Positions 28,387 through 37,045 of a stretch of DNA of 64,000 nt are shown piece after piece. The stretch spans positions 62,001-126,000 of the forward strand of contig CAWAOP010000039.1 of assembly GCA_963783505.1 (NCBI GenBank). The letters run 5' to 3'. The DNA is from BOG-224 sp963783505. GTDB lineage: Bacteria; Acidobacteriota; Terriglobia; Bryobacterales; Bryobacteraceae. Position 1 is the stretch's first letter. Every line of letters begins with the position of its first letter. The notes below the pieces were generated by a model. The model saw only the letters and a program-made list of their open reading frames with translations. It had not been told where the DNA came from and did no database searches. The translations under genes and the position numbers were made by a program.

Positions 28387-28596
28387 ATGGCCACTACCGC
28401 CAAGAGAGCGAAAGACCTGAGATTGGATAAGGAGCGCAAGGCTAAGACCCCCAAGCTGCGCTGCCGGCACCGGAACCGTTGCTGGCGATGCGGCAGGCCC
28501 CGCGGGTTCCTGCGGAAGTTCGGCGTGTGCCGGCTGTGTTTCCGCCAGCTCGCCTTGAACGGCGAGATCCCAGGCGTGACCAAGGCGAGTTGGTAA
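28387..28596 (+). CDS. rpsN: Ribosomal protein uS14, zinc (type Z) form
   Basis: S14 of 69 residues with two CxxC pairs (CWRCGR and CRLCFR), the zinc-binding form that many bacteria replace by a zinc-free paralogue under zinc limitation. GFLRKFGVCRLCFRQLA and the C-terminal PGVTKASW are typical. The N-terminal AKRAKDLRLDKERKAK run is slightly longer than usual. Confidence 0.97.
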   Translation: MATTAKRAKDLRLDKERKAKTPKLRCRHRNRCWRCGRPRGFLRKFGVCRLCFRQLALNGEIPGVTKASW

Positions 28597-28603
28597 AGGA
28601 TGG

Positions 28604-28774
28604 GGGGCCGGGCGGGGGACCCGCGACAGCGGGTCGGGACTAGGGGCCGGGGAACGGCCTGAGGTTCTTGGTCGGCTCTCAATGGATATGAGGATAGACG
28701 ACGGGATCGGAGCGGAGGCGGCGAGCGGCAGGGTTCTCCCTGGCCCCCGGCCCCTGACCCCCGGCCCCCAAGGA
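28604..28774 (+). repeat. Heptamer element F (rpsN-rpsH), G+C-rich class
   Basis: The right arm has four in-register units of CYGRCCC (28740-28767) followed by AAGGAG, the rpsH ribosome site. The left side (28604-28660) has the complementary GGGGCCG type in a more eroded form. The spacer of about 80 bases between the arms shows no gene. Confidence 0.6.
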
Positions 28775-28779
28775 GTTTT

Positions 28780-29175
28780 ATGACAAGCGATCCCATTGCG
28801 GACATGCTGACTCGCGTACGCAACGCGATCCGGGCCCGCCATCCGAAGGTGGATGTGCCGGCCTCCAAGCTGAAGGCGGAAATCGCCCGCATCCTCAAAG
28901 AAGAGGGTTACATCGCCAATTTCAAAGTGGCCGAAGAGGGCGCGAAGAAGACCATCAAGATTTATCTGAAGTACAAGCCGGACAGTAACCCGGTGATTTC
29001 CACCATCGAGCGCGTATCGCGGCCCGGGTGCCGCGTGTACGTAGGCCAGACGGAGATCCCCCGAGTGCTGGGCGGAATGGGAATCAACATTCTCACCACG
29101 CCACGCGGCGTCATGACCGGCCGCGACGCGCACAAAGAGCGCATCGGCGGGGAAATCCTGTGCCGGGTGTGGTAG
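28780..29175 (+). CDS. rpsH: Ribosomal protein uS8
   Basis: S8 is a central 30S assembly protein. The 131-residue product has DPIADMLTRVRNAIRA and GMGINILTTPRGVMTGRDA, both conserved. The start follows AAGGAG at the end of element F. Confidence 0.98.
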   Translation: MTSDPIADMLTRVRNAIRARHPKVDVPASKLKAEIARILKEEGYIANFKVAEEGAKKTIKIYLKYKPDSNPVISTIERVSRPGCRVYVGQTEIPRVLGGMGINILTTPRGVMTGRDAHKERIGGEILCRVW

Positions 29176-29190
29176 CGAGGTTTCGACTCT

Positions 29191-29727
29191 ATGTCTAGAA
29201 TTGGCAAAAAACCGATCCCGCTGCCGAAAGGCGTCGAAGCGCGGATCGGCGATCGGTTGGAAGTGAAAGGCCCGAAGGGCACTCTGACGGTGCCGATTCC
29301 GAAAGGGATCACCATCGAGAACAAGGGCGGGGTCCTCGAAGTGAAGCGCTCTTCCGACGAGTTCGCCGCTCTCCACGGCCTCACGCGCGCGCTCGCCGCC
29401 AACGCCGTAGATGGCGTGTCGAAGGGCTTCACGCGCGAACTGGATATCACCGGCATCGGGTACCGCGCGGACGTGAAGGGCAAGGTGGCGACGTTCAGCC
29501 TGGGCTATTCGCATCCCATCGAGGTTCTCTTGCCGGAAGGCGTGAGCCTGACGATCGACAAGCAGACGCACCTGGTCCTCAGCGGCTCGGACCGCCAGTT
29601 GGTGGGTCAGGTGGCGGCCAACATCCGCGCGCTTCGCAAGCCCGATCCGTACAAGAATAAGGGCGTCCGTTACACGGGCGAAGCGTTGCGCAAGAAGGTC
29701 GGTAAGACCGGGGCAGGCGCAAAATGA
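29191..29727 (+). CDS. rplF: Ribosomal protein uL6
   Basis: L6 lies near the factor-binding site of the 50S subunit. The 178-residue product has SRIGKKPIPLPKGVEA, LDITGIGYRADVKGK and KPDPYKNKGVRYTGE. The stop overlaps the rplR ATG. Confidence 0.98.
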   Translation: MSRIGKKPIPLPKGVEARIGDRLEVKGPKGTLTVPIPKGITIENKGGVLEVKRSSDEFAALHGLTRALAANAVDGVSKGFTRELDITGIGYRADVKGKVATFSLGYSHPIEVLLPEGVSLTIDKQTHLVLSGSDRQLVGQVAANIRALRKPDPYKNKGVRYTGEALRKKVGKTGAGAK

Positions 29728-30083
29728 TTCGTAATCTCGCAAAGAAAGAACGGCGCGAACGTGTTCACGTGCGCATCCGGCGCAAGTTGCGCGGTACGGC
29801 GGAGCGGCCGCGCCTGGCGGTGTTCCGCAGCCTGGCGCACATCTACGCGCAAGTTATCGACGACGACGCCGGCAAGACCCTGGTCTCGGCCTCTTCGGTG
29901 GACAAGAGCGCCAAGACCAACGGCGGCACAGTGGCGGCGGCCAAAGCCATCGGCAAGCTGGTAGCCGAGCGGGCCAAGGAGAAGGGCGTTCAGCGCGTCG
30001 TGTTCGACCGCGGCGGCTATGTGTATCACGGGCGCGTGAAGGCGCTCGCGGATGCGGCCCGCGCCGCGGGACTGGAGTTCTAA
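29724..30083 (+). CDS. rplR: Ribosomal protein uL18
   Basis: L18 binds 5S rRNA. The 119-residue product has RPRLAVFRSLAHIYAQVIDD and VFDRGGYVYHGRVKALADAA. It overlaps rplF by four bases and precedes rpsE by three. Confidence 0.98.
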   Translation: MIRNLAKKERRERVHVRIRRKLRGTAERPRLAVFRSLAHIYAQVIDDDAGKTLVSASSVDKSAKTNGGTVAAAKAIGKLVAERAKEKGVQRVVFDRGGYVYHGRVKALADAARAAGLEF

Positions 30084-30086
30084 TTC

Positions 30087-30596
30087 ATGATCACGTCAGT
30101 CAAGCGAATCGATCCGGCGACGCTCAATCTGAAGGAACAGGTGGTGGCCATCAACCGCGTCACCAAAGTGGTGAAGGGCGGCAAGAACCTCAGCTTTTCC
30201 GCTCTGGTGGTGATCGGCGATCCGGCGGCCAAGGTGGTGGGATATGGCGTGGGAAAGGCCAAGGAAGTGCCTTCCGCCATCCGAAAAGGCATCGAGGCGG
30301 CCAAGAAGACGCTGCGGAAGGTGAACGTGCTCGGAACCACCATCCCGCACCAGACTCTCGGCGTCTATGCCGCTTCGCAAGTGCTGTTGAAGCCGGCTCC
30401 CGAGGGCACCGGAGTGATCGCCGGCGGCGCCGTGCGCGCGGTCATCAGCGCCTGCGGCATCCCCAACGTGCTCACGAAATCGATCGGACGGCGCAACCCG
30501 CATAACGTGGTGAAGGCGACCATCGTCGCGCTCGAATCCCTGCGCGACAGGGCCGCCATGGCGGAGATGCGCGGCGTGCCCGTGGAGAAGCTGTAA
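30087..30596 (+). CDS. rpsE: Ribosomal protein uS5
   Basis: S5 contributes to decoding fidelity and the mRNA entry site. The 169-residue product has VVKGGKNLSFSALVVIGD, GYGVGKAKEVPSAIRKG and SIGRRNPHNVVKATI. Its last base is the first base of the rpmD ATG. Confidence 0.98.
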   Translation: MITSVKRIDPATLNLKEQVVAINRVTKVVKGGKNLSFSALVVIGDPAAKVVGYGVGKAKEVPSAIRKGIEAAKKTLRKVNVLGTTIPHQTLGVYAASQVLLKPAPEGTGVIAGGAVRAVISACGIPNVLTKSIGRRNPHNVVKATIVALESLRDRAAMAEMRGVPVEKL

Positions 30597-30775
30597 TGGA
30601 CGCCAAAATCAAAATCAAGCTGGTGCGCAGCCCCATTTGCACCCCCGAAAAGCACAAGCGCGTGGTGAAGGGCCTCGGCCTGCGCAAGCTCAATCAGATT
30701 GTGGAACGGCCCGACACGCCGGCGTTCCGCGGCATGGTGAAGAAGGTCCCGCACCTGTTGGAAGTGCTGGAGTAA
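30596..30775 (+). CDS. rpmD: Ribosomal protein uL30
   Basis: This 59-residue frame is the expected L30 between rpsE and rplO. It shows KIKLVRSPICTPEKHK, LGLRKLNQIVE and a RGMVKKVPHLLEVLE end, all L30 features. Its ATG overlaps the rpsE stop by one base. Confidence 0.95.
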   Translation: MDAKIKIKLVRSPICTPEKHKRVVKGLGLRKLNQIVERPDTPAFRGMVKKVPHLLEVLE

Positions 30776-30780
30776 TGGAG

Positions 30781-30845
30781 CCGTCAGCCTTCAGCTCTCA
30801 GCCGTCAGCCGGAAAGGCTGAGCGCTGAAGGCCGATAGCTGATAC
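30781..30845 (+). repeat. Heptamer hairpin element G (rpmD-rplO)
   Basis: Four units of CYNTCAG (30781-30808) face four units of CTGANNG/CCGATAG type (30818-30845) around only nine bases. GGAG then precedes the rplO ATG at 30861. Confidence 0.7.
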
Positions 30846-30860
30846 CTCTTCGGAGATTTT

Positions 30861-31331
30861 ATGAACCTCAGCGACATTAAACCGCCGGTTGGCCAGACGA
30901 AGTCTCGCAAGCGCATCGGACGCGGCATGGGCTCCGGCCATGGGAAGACCTCCACTCGCGGTCACAAGGGACAGCGCGCCGGCACTGGTTTCGGCCAGAA
31001 GCGCGGATTCGAGGGCGGCCAGATGCCCCTTCACCGCCGCTTGCCGAAGCGCGGCTTTACGAACATTTTCAAAAGGCAGTACGCCATTATCAATCTGGGG
31101 CGGATCGACAAACTGGAAGGCGATACGTTCGACCTGGACCGCCTCGTCAAGCTGGGCGTGGTCAAGAAGCCCGGCGAAGGGCTCAAGGTATTGGGGACCG
31201 GCGAATTGACGCGCAAAATCTCCGTGGAAGCCCACATGTTTTCGAAATCGGCTTTGGAGAAAATCCAGAAAGCCGGCGGGACCGCGCAAGTGGTCGGCGG
31301 GGCGCCCTCCGAAGAGGGCCGGGCCGAGTAG
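30861..31331 (+). CDS. rplO: Ribosomal protein uL15
   Basis: L15 is a late 50S assembly protein. The 156-residue product has GRGMGSGHGKTSTRGHKG and GFEGGQMPLHRRLPKRGF. It precedes secY by 24 bases, as in the standard spc operon. Confidence 0.98.
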   Translation: MNLSDIKPPVGQTKSRKRIGRGMGSGHGKTSTRGHKGQRAGTGFGQKRGFEGGQMPLHRRLPKRGFTNIFKRQYAIINLGRIDKLEGDTFDLDRLVKLGVVKKPGEGLKVLGTGELTRKISVEAHMFSKSALEKIQKAGGTAQVVGGAPSEEGRAE

Positions 31332-31355
31332 ACGCGCCGGGAAACGAAGGGAACC

Positions 31356-32765
31356 ATGAAGCTTCTTGAAGCGTTCGCTAATATCTTCCGGGTTCCGGAT
31401 CTGCGCAAGCGGGTTCTGTTTACGCTTGGGCTGCTGGCCGTGTACCGCTTGGGCGGCCATATCCCGACGCCCGGCATCAACATCAAGGCTTGGGAAGACT
31501 TCTTCAGCGGGGCTGGGGGCTCGATTTTCGGCTTCTTCGATATGTTCGCCGGCGGCAACATCCGCCGCCTCACTATTTTCGCCTTGGGCATCATGCCGTA
31601 TATCACCGCGTCCATCATCCTGCAGTTGATGGCCGTCGTGGTCCCCACGCTCGAGAAACTCCAGAAGGAAGGCGAACTCGGGCGCCGCAAGATCACGCAG
31701 TGGACGCGGTATCTCACCATCGCTCTTTCGATCGTTCAGTCGTTCGGAATCGCGCAGGGCCTGATGGGCATGCAGGGCGGCATCGTGATCAACCCGGGCC
31801 TCGGTTTCGTGTTGCTGACCATCATTTCGCTGACCACTGGAACGGCGTTCATCATGTGGCTCGGCGAGCAGATCAGCGAGCGCGGCATCGGCAACGGCAT
31901 GTCGCTGATTATCTTCGCCGGCATCGTCGTCGGGCTGCCGCGGGCCATCAGCGGCATCTATCACAACGTGTTCGTGACGCACGAGTGGAACGCGTTCACC
32001 TTGCTCTTCCTGCTGGCCGGAATGGTGGCGGTCGTGGGCTTCATCGTTCTGGTCGAGCGCGGCGAGCGGCGAATTCCCGTTCAGTACGCCAAACGCGTGG
32101 TCGGGCGAAAAGTGCTGGGCGGACAGTCCACGCACATGCCGCTTAAAGTGAACGCCGGCGGCGTGATCCCGCCGATTTTCGCATCCTCGATTCTGGCGTT
32201 CCCCATGACGCTGGCCAAGGTGCAATGGGTTTCCAGCGTGAAATGGCTGGCGGAGATGCTGCGGGCGATATCGTTTGGCGAGCCGCTCTACTACGTGCTG
32301 CTCGTCGCGGGCATCATTTTCTTCTGCTTCTTTTACATTTCGATCATTTTCAATCCCAACGAAGCCGCCGACAACATGCGCAAGTATGGCGGCTTCATCC
32401 CCGGCATTCGCCCGGGGCGGAATACGGCCGAGTACATGAATACCATCCTGACGAAGATCACCTTCGTCGGGGCCATCTATCTTGCCATTCTTTGTCTCCT
32501 TCCGGATTTGTTGATTAGCGGAGTCCATTTGCAGCACCTCCCGCTGATCGGCAACTGGATGGATAATTTCTGCACTTCGGCGCACATTCGGTTCATCTTG
32601 GAAGGCTTGAACGTCAATTTTTATTTCGGCGGAACGTCGCTGCTGATCGTGGTGGGCGTGGCCATGGATACTATCAACCAGGTCGAGGCCCAGCTCATCA
32701 TGCGTCATTACGAAGGGTTTACGCCGCGCTCCGGGCGCATCCGGGGCCGGAGAAGCAGTTTCTAG
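31356..32765 (+). CDS. secY: SecY, translocon channel subunit
   Basis: SecY forms the protein-conducting channel of the inner membrane together with SecE and SecG. The 469-residue product has about ten hydrophobic helices. Hallmarks are YRLGGHIPTPGI, GIMPYITASIILQLM, GIGNGMSLIIF, PLKVNAGGVIPPIFASS and KYGGFIPGIRPG. In most bacteria adk lies between secY and map; here it does not. Confidence 0.97.
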   Translation: MKLLEAFANIFRVPDLRKRVLFTLGLLAVYRLGGHIPTPGINIKAWEDFFSGAGGSIFGFFDMFAGGNIRRLTIFALGIMPYITASIILQLMAVVVPTLEKLQKEGELGRRKITQWTRYLTIALSIVQSFGIAQGLMGMQGGIVINPGLGFVLLTIISLTTGTAFIMWLGEQISERGIGNGMSLIIFAGIVVGLPRAISGIYHNVFVTHEWNAFTLLFLLAGMVAVVGFIVLVERGERRIPVQYAKRVVGRKVLGGQSTHMPLKVNAGGVIPPIFASSILAFPMTLAKVQWVSSVKWLAEMLRAISFGEPLYYVLLVAGIIFFCFFYISIIFNPNEAADNMRKYGGFIPGIRPGRNTAEYMNTILTKITFVGAIYLAILCLLPDLLISGVHLQHLPLIGNWMDNFCTSAHIRFILEGLNVNFYFGGTSLLIVVGVAMDTINQVEAQLIMRHYEGFTPRSGRIRGRRSSF

Positions 32766-32915
32766 CCGGGCCCGCAAGGGACCGGTCGGTTAGTCTGGAT
32801 GTGATTGACCAGGGTCAAATTCCGGCGGATTCGGGAAGCGGTCCGGAAACCGGTTCCGTCATTGATTACAATGAAGTTATAGCGCCTTGCGGCCCGCAAC
32901 CTCTGGGAGGGGCGG

Positions 32916-33686
32916 ATGATCGTTCGTAAGACGCCCGCCGAGTTGGAAAAGATGCGGCGCGCCGGGCTGCTGGTTTTTCGGATCCTCCAGACCTTGAAGG
33001 AGTTGGCGGTTGAAGGGGCCACCACGATGGATCTTGAGGTGGCGGCCGCCAGGATGATGGCGGATGCGGGCGCCAAGCCGGCTTTCAAAGGCTACTACGT
33101 GCCGGCGGCCGGGCAGGAATACAAGTTTGTATTGTGTACTTCGGTCAACGAGGAAATCGTCCACGGAATGCCCAGCGCGAAACGGGTTTTGAAGAAGGGC
33201 GACATCGTTTCGATCGACACCGGGGTGAAGTTGGAAGGTTATTACGGCGATTCCGCGATTACGGTGCCCGTCGGCGAAGTGAGCGGTGAGACTCGCAAGC
33301 TGCTGGACGTGACGCGGGAGGCGCTCGAACTGGCCATCGACCGGGTACGGGCCGGGAACCGGCTCTTTGACGTTTGCGGAACGGTGGAAGAGCACGTCAA
33401 ATCCAACGGGTTTTCGGTAGTGCGGGAATATGTGGGCCACGGTATCGGAACGCAGCTTCACGAGGAGCCTCAGGTTCCCAATTACGTGGATCGGCGGAAC
33501 GAAAACCCCCGCCTGAAGGAAGGCGTGGTTCTGGCCGTCGAGCCGATGGTGAACGCCGGCCGGCCGGAATCGGTAGTGAAAAGCGACCGATGGACAGCCG
33601 TCACGAAAGATGGGTCCTACTCGGCGCATTTTGAGCATTGCGTCGCGGTGACTGAGAACGGGCCGTGGGTTCTGACAAGGCCGTAG
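32916..33686 (+). CDS. map: Methionine aminopeptidase, type I
   Basis: MAP removes the initiator methionine from nascent proteins in the cytoplasm. The 256-residue product has the metal ligands in order: SIDTGV and YYGDSA (two Asp), YVGHGIGTQLHEEP (His), LAVEPMV (Glu) and SAHFEHCVAVTE (Glu). It starts with ATG 32916 after GGGAGGGGCGG. It follows secY after 150 bases in which no gene is seen, and overlaps infA by 22 bases. Confidence 0.96.
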   Translation: MIVRKTPAELEKMRRAGLLVFRILQTLKELAVEGATTMDLEVAAARMMADAGAKPAFKGYYVPAAGQEYKFVLCTSVNEEIVHGMPSAKRVLKKGDIVSIDTGVKLEGYYGDSAITVPVGEVSGETRKLLDVTREALELAIDRVRAGNRLFDVCGTVEEHVKSNGFSVVREYVGHGIGTQLHEEPQVPNYVDRRNENPRLKEGVVLAVEPMVNAGRPESVVKSDRWTAVTKDGSYSAHFEHCVAVTENGPWVLTRP

Positions 33687-33925
33687 CAGGGGTCGGGGGG
33701 AGAAAAGTCGAGGCCGTGGTAGTTGCGGAACGGCCTCGGTTGATTTTTGAAGTTGCGTTGCCGACGCAGCAACGAGTTTTGGCCCACTTGGTGGGCGTGG
33801 CGAAAAGGAATTTTGTAAGGCTGGTTCCGGGAGATCGAGTCGAGGTTGAGTTAAGCCCGCACGATCCCACCCGGGGAAGAATTACGAGGAAGCTGACCGA
33901 GCCGGGCCCCGCGGGCACCCCGTAA
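33665..33925 (+). CDS. infA: Translation initiation factor IF-1, divergent N-terminus
   Basis: IF-1 blocks the ribosomal A site during initiation. The S1-like OB fold is recognisable: VLAHLVGVAKRNFVRLVPGD and VEVELSPHDPTRGRITRKL. The product is 86 residues against about 72 usual. The family's EVEGTVVEALPNAMFRV region reads KVEAVVVAERPRLIFEV here, so the beginning is unusual. The only plausible in-frame start is GTG 33665, inside the end of map. Context (map-infA-rpmJ-rpsM) agrees. Confidence 0.88.
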   Translation: MGSDKAVAGVGGRKVEAVVVAERPRLIFEVALPTQQRVLAHLVGVAKRNFVRLVPGDRVEVELSPHDPTRGRITRKLTEPGPAGTP

Positions 33926-33984
33926 GTGAGCGGAGGACGGCGACTAAGGAGCAATGGCTGGAGCTAAGTCGGGACCGGATTTCC

Positions 33985-34016
33985 CTGGCCCCGGCCCCTG
34001 GCCCCCGGCCCCCAGT
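33985..34016 (+). repeat. Heptamer element H (infA-rpmJ), G+C-rich class
   Basis: Three units of CYGGCCC and one six-base unit fill 33985-34011 and end six bases before the rpmJ ATG. The complementary left arm is not clear, so this may be half an element. No separate Shine-Dalgarno sequence is visible for rpmJ. Confidence 0.55.
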
Positions 34017-34017
34017 T

Positions 34018-34131
34018 ATGAAAGTACGAGCGTCAGTCAAAAAGATTTGCGACAAGTGCAAGGTGATCCATCGCCAGGGCGTGGTGCGGGTCATCTGCGT
34101 CAACCCGAAACATAAACAGAGACAGGGATAA
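34018..34131 (+). CDS. rpmJ: Ribosomal protein bL36
   Basis: A 37-residue frame with the L36 zinc site CDKCK...C...H: it begins KVRASVKKICDKCKV and ends in NPKHKQRQG. Length and position between infA and rpsM are standard. Confidence 0.96.
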   Translation: MKVRASVKKICDKCKVIHRQGVVRVICVNPKHKQRQG

Positions 34132-34143
34132 GGAACAAATAAT

Positions 34144-34530
34144 ATGGCGCGCATTGCAGGCGTGGATTTGCCGCCCGGAAAACGGGCCGAGATCGGGCTC
34201 ACCTACATCTACGGTGTTGGCCGCACGCGGTCGCGCTCGTTGCTCCACAGGGCCGGAATCGATTTCGACAGGAAGGTCAGGGACCTCACGGAAGACGAGG
34301 TCAACCGCGTCCGCCAGATTCTGGAGGACGAAGGCGCCGTGGAAGGCGATCTCCGCAAGGAGATCTCCATGAACATCAAGCGGCACATTGAGATGGGATC
34401 GTATCGGGGCCTGCGGCATCGCCGCGGCCTGCCTGTGCGCGGCCAGCGCACGCATACCAACGCCCGCACGCGCAAGGGACCGCGCCGCGGAACGGTGGCC
34501 AACAAGAAGAAATCGGCGTCGAAGACGTAA
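34144..34530 (+). CDS. rpsM: Ribosomal protein uS13
   Basis: S13 contacts P-site tRNA and bridges to the 50S subunit. The 128-residue product has ARIAGVDLPPGKRAEIGLTY and the tail RGLRHRRGLPVRGQRTHTN. It opens the alpha operon part. Confidence 0.98.
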   Translation: MARIAGVDLPPGKRAEIGLTYIYGVGRTRSRSLLHRAGIDFDRKVRDLTEDEVNRVRQILEDEGAVEGDLRKEISMNIKRHIEMGSYRGLRHRRGLPVRGQRTHTNARTRKGPRRGTVANKKKSASKT

Positions 34531-34535
34531 AGAAG

Positions 34536-34613
34536 CTGTCAGCTATCCGCTCTCCGCTGTCCGCTAAGCCGGACCTGGCGGAAGGCGGAGAGCGGATAGC
34601 GGATAGCGGATAG
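34536..34613 (+). repeat. Heptamer hairpin element I (rpsM-rpsK)
   Basis: The clearest member. Five units (one CTGTCAG, three CTNTCCG with A, C and G at the third position, one CTAAGCC) occupy 34536-34570. Four CGGANAG units occupy 34586-34613. The middle is 15 bases and the right arm ends five bases before the rpsK ATG. Confidence 0.75.
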
Positions 34614-34618
34614 CGAAC

Positions 34619-35026
34619 ATGGCTAAAGCACCGGCAAAGACAGGCAAGAAGAAGAGCTTCAAGAAGAAGGAAAAGCGCGTAGTCCACACCGGGCTCGTGC
34701 ATATTCAGGCCACGTTCAACAACACCATCGTGACCATTTCGGATCCGGAAGGAAACGTCATCGCCTGGTCCAGCGCGGGGTCCCTGGGATTCCGCGGATC
34801 GCGCAAGGGAACTCCATTCGGGGCGCAGCAGGCGGCCATGACGGCGGCCAACAAGGCCGCCGAGAGCGGCTTGCGAACGGTGGAAGTCAGGGTGAGCGGT
34901 CCGGGTTCGGGCCGCGAATCGGCGGTGAGAGCGCTCGCCACTGCCGGAATCGAAGTCCGGAGCATCAAGGACGTCACGCCGATTCCGCACAACGGCTGCC
35001 GCCCGCCGAAGAAGAGAAGAGTGTGA
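34619..35026 (+). CDS. rpsK: Ribosomal protein uS11
   Basis: S11 lines the mRNA exit on the 30S platform. The 135-residue product has GLVHIQATFNNTIVTISDP, GSLGFRGSRKGTPFGAQQAA and a DVTPIPHNGCRPPKKRRV end, all typical. Confidence 0.98.
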   Translation: MAKAPAKTGKKKSFKKKEKRVVHTGLVHIQATFNNTIVTISDPEGNVIAWSSAGSLGFRGSRKGTPFGAQQAAMTAANKAAESGLRTVEVRVSGPGSGRESAVRALATAGIEVRSIKDVTPIPHNGCRPPKKRRV

Positions 35027-35032
35027 AGAACG

Positions 35033-35117
35033 CTATCCGCCGACCGCTATCCGCCGTCCGCGAAGCCCAGAATCCCGGGCCGCGGAAAGCGAGAAGCGGA
35101 GAGCGGACAGCGGAGTA
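35033..35117 (+). repeat. Heptamer hairpin element J (rpsK-rpsD)
   Basis: Four to five units of CNNNCCG type (35033-35067) face five units of CGGANAG type (35083-35117) around 15 bases. Unlike most others it ends about 65 bases before the next start; the gap has its own AAAGGTAAAGG ribosome site. Confidence 0.7.
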
Positions 35118-35182
35118 AGCGGGACGAAGGCGAGCCATCGCCGTAAACCGCACCTGACAGAGAAAGGTAAAGGTCAACTAAC

Positions 35183-35815
35183 TTGGCGCGATACATCGGA
35201 CCCGTTTGCCGGCTATGCCGGCGCGAGGCAACCAAACTATTCTTGAAAGGCGAACGCTGCCATAGCGAAAAGTGCGCCATCGAGAAGCGCAATTTCGTCC
35301 CCGGGCAGCACGGCAAAGACCGCAAAGCGAAGATCCAAGGCTACGGCTTGCAGCTCCGCGAAAAGCAGAAAGTGCGCCGCGCGTACGGATTGCTCGAGAG
35401 GCAATTCCGCAACACGTACGAAAAGGCGGCGCACGCCAAAGGCATCACGGGCGAGAATCTGATGAACGCGCTCGAGCGGCGTCTCGATAGCGTGATCTAT
35501 CGCATGGGCTTTGGCGCCAGCCGCGCTCAGGCGCGCCAGATCGTCCGCCATGGCCATATCCAGGTCAACGGCCGCAAGACCGACATCCCATCGTTCCAGG
35601 TCAAGGTGGGCGATGAAGTGGCCGTGCGGGAACCTAGCCGTAAGAACCCAACCATTCTCGCGGCGCGCGACGCCACGGCTCACGCTCCCGCCCCGAATTG
35701 GATCGAAGTGGATCGCGAGGGATTGAAGGGCCGCATCTCGGGCCTGCCCAAGCGCAAGGATTTGGTGCAGATTCAGATGAACGAGCAGCTCATCGTCGAG
35801 CTGTACTCGAAGTAA
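35183..35815 (+). CDS. rpsD: Ribosomal protein uS4
   Basis: S4 starts 30S assembly. The 210-residue product starts at TTG (ARYIGPVCRLCRREATKLF) after AGGTAAAGG. It keeps a CxxC...C cluster (CRLC with later CHSEKC) like zinc-type S4, and GASRAQARQIVRHGHIQVNG, the S4 RNA-binding motif. Confidence 0.97.
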   Translation: MARYIGPVCRLCRREATKLFLKGERCHSEKCAIEKRNFVPGQHGKDRKAKIQGYGLQLREKQKVRRAYGLLERQFRNTYEKAAHAKGITGENLMNALERRLDSVIYRMGFGASRAQARQIVRHGHIQVNGRKTDIPSFQVKVGDEVAVREPSRKNPTILAARDATAHAPAPNWIEVDREGLKGRISGLPKRKDLVQIQMNEQLIVELYSK

Positions 35816-35822
35816 GAAGAAG

Positions 35823-35978
35823 GAATACGCAAGTCGGAAGGCCGAAGGCGGAAGAAGATCGGGCTCCGGCTCGTCATTGCGGAATATGCGAGGATGAGAA
35901 GGATTCGGATATGAGCCGGATCGCGATCCGCGGTTGAAGTGCGGCATTCCGGATTCTGCCTTCTGTATTCGGACTTCC
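35823..35978 (+). repeat. Heptamer element K (rpsD-rpoA)
   Basis: Five purine-rich units (GAAGGCC type, 35823-35857) face five pyrimidine-rich units (GNNTTCN type, 35944-35978), with an 86-base middle. The pairing is imperfect but extensive. Orientation matches the G+C-rich class (purines first). AGAAAGG then precedes the rpoA ATG. Confidence 0.6.
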
Positions 35979-35991
35979 AGAAAGGTTTTTC

Positions 35992-37041
35992 ATGTTCAAG
36001 GGCTTCCAGAAACCCAAACGGTTGGTCGCCAATACCGAGACCCTCACGGGCCGGTATGGCTCGTTTACGGCGCAGCCTTTCCAGCGGGGCTTCGGCACGA
36101 CCATTGGCAACAGCCTTCGCCGCGTGTTGCTCAGCTCCATTGAAGGCGCGGCTATCACCGCGGTCCGCATCGAGGGCGTCGACCACGAATTCAGCCCCAT
36201 CCCCGGCGTGGTCGAAGACGCCACGGACATCATCCTCAACCTGAAGCAGATTCCGTTCAAGATTGCGGGCGAAGGCGTGAAGACCGTCCGCTTGAGCGTG
36301 GATCGTACCGGCGACGTGCGCAGCGCCCAGATCGAGACCGACGCCGACGTCGAAGTGCTCGACCGCGATATGCACATCGCCACCGTCAGCGAAGGCGGCA
36401 AACTCCACGTCGAGATGCGGCTGAAGACCGGCCGCGGCTACGTAAGCGCCGACAAGAATTTCGACGACGACCTGGCCGTGGGCTACATCCCCATCGATAG
36501 CGTTCACTCGCCCGTGCGCAAGGTCAATTTCGCCGTCGAAGCCGCGCGCCTCGGCCAGATGACCGACTACGACAAGCTCACGCTCGAAGTCTGGACCAAC
36601 GGCGCGGTTTCACCGCAGGACTCCATCGGATTCGCCGCCAAACTGCTCAAGGACCACATGGCCATCTTCATCAACTTTGAGGAAGAGCCCGAGCAGGTGG
36701 AGGAAGTCTCCGAACGGTCCCTGGATAAGGCTTACGAGATTCTCAACCGTTCCGTCGAAGAGCTCGAGTTGAGCGTTCGTTCCTATAACTGCCTGAAGAA
36801 CGCCAATATTCAGACCATAGGCGAGCTGGTCCAGCGGAGCGAGGCCGAAATGCTCCGCACCAAGAACTTCGGCCGCAAGTCGCTCAACGAAATCAAGGAG
36901 ATTCTGGCCGGCATGGGTCTCCAGCTTGGGATGCGCATCGACCAGCATGGCCGCCTGGTGGCTCCGCCGCCTCCCGTCCCCGGCAGCGAACCCGAGTTGC
37001 CTCCGGAAGACGAAGGCCCGCAGGATCAACTCGAAGGATAG
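35992..37041 (+). CDS. rpoA: RNA polymerase alpha subunit
   Basis: Alpha dimerises to start RNA polymerase assembly, and its C-terminal domain binds UP elements and activators. The 349-residue product has the N-terminal GRYGSFTAQPFQRGFGTTIG and NSLRRVLLSSIEGAAIT blocks and the C-terminal NLKNA-type SYNCLKNANIQTIGEL and KNFGRKSLNEIKEIL. A proline- and acid-rich tail of about 30 residues follows. It lies between rpsD and rplQ as usual. Confidence 0.98.
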   Translation: MFKGFQKPKRLVANTETLTGRYGSFTAQPFQRGFGTTIGNSLRRVLLSSIEGAAITAVRIEGVDHEFSPIPGVVEDATDIILNLKQIPFKIAGEGVKTVRLSVDRTGDVRSAQIETDADVEVLDRDMHIATVSEGGKLHVEMRLKTGRGYVSADKNFDDDLAVGYIPIDSVHSPVRKVNFAVEAARLGQMTDYDKLTLEVWTNGAVSPQDSIGFAAKLLKDHMAIFINFEEEPEQVEEVSERSLDKAYEILNRSVEELELSVRSYNCLKNANIQTIGELVQRSEAEMLRTKNFGRKSLNEIKEILAGMGLQLGMRIDQHGRLVAPPPPVPGSEPELPPEDEGPQDQLEG

Positions 37042-37045
37042 CTTC

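Noticed and set aside
32766..32915. Missing adk hidden in the secY-map gap
   Set aside because: The gap is only 150 bases and no frame resembles adenylate kinase.
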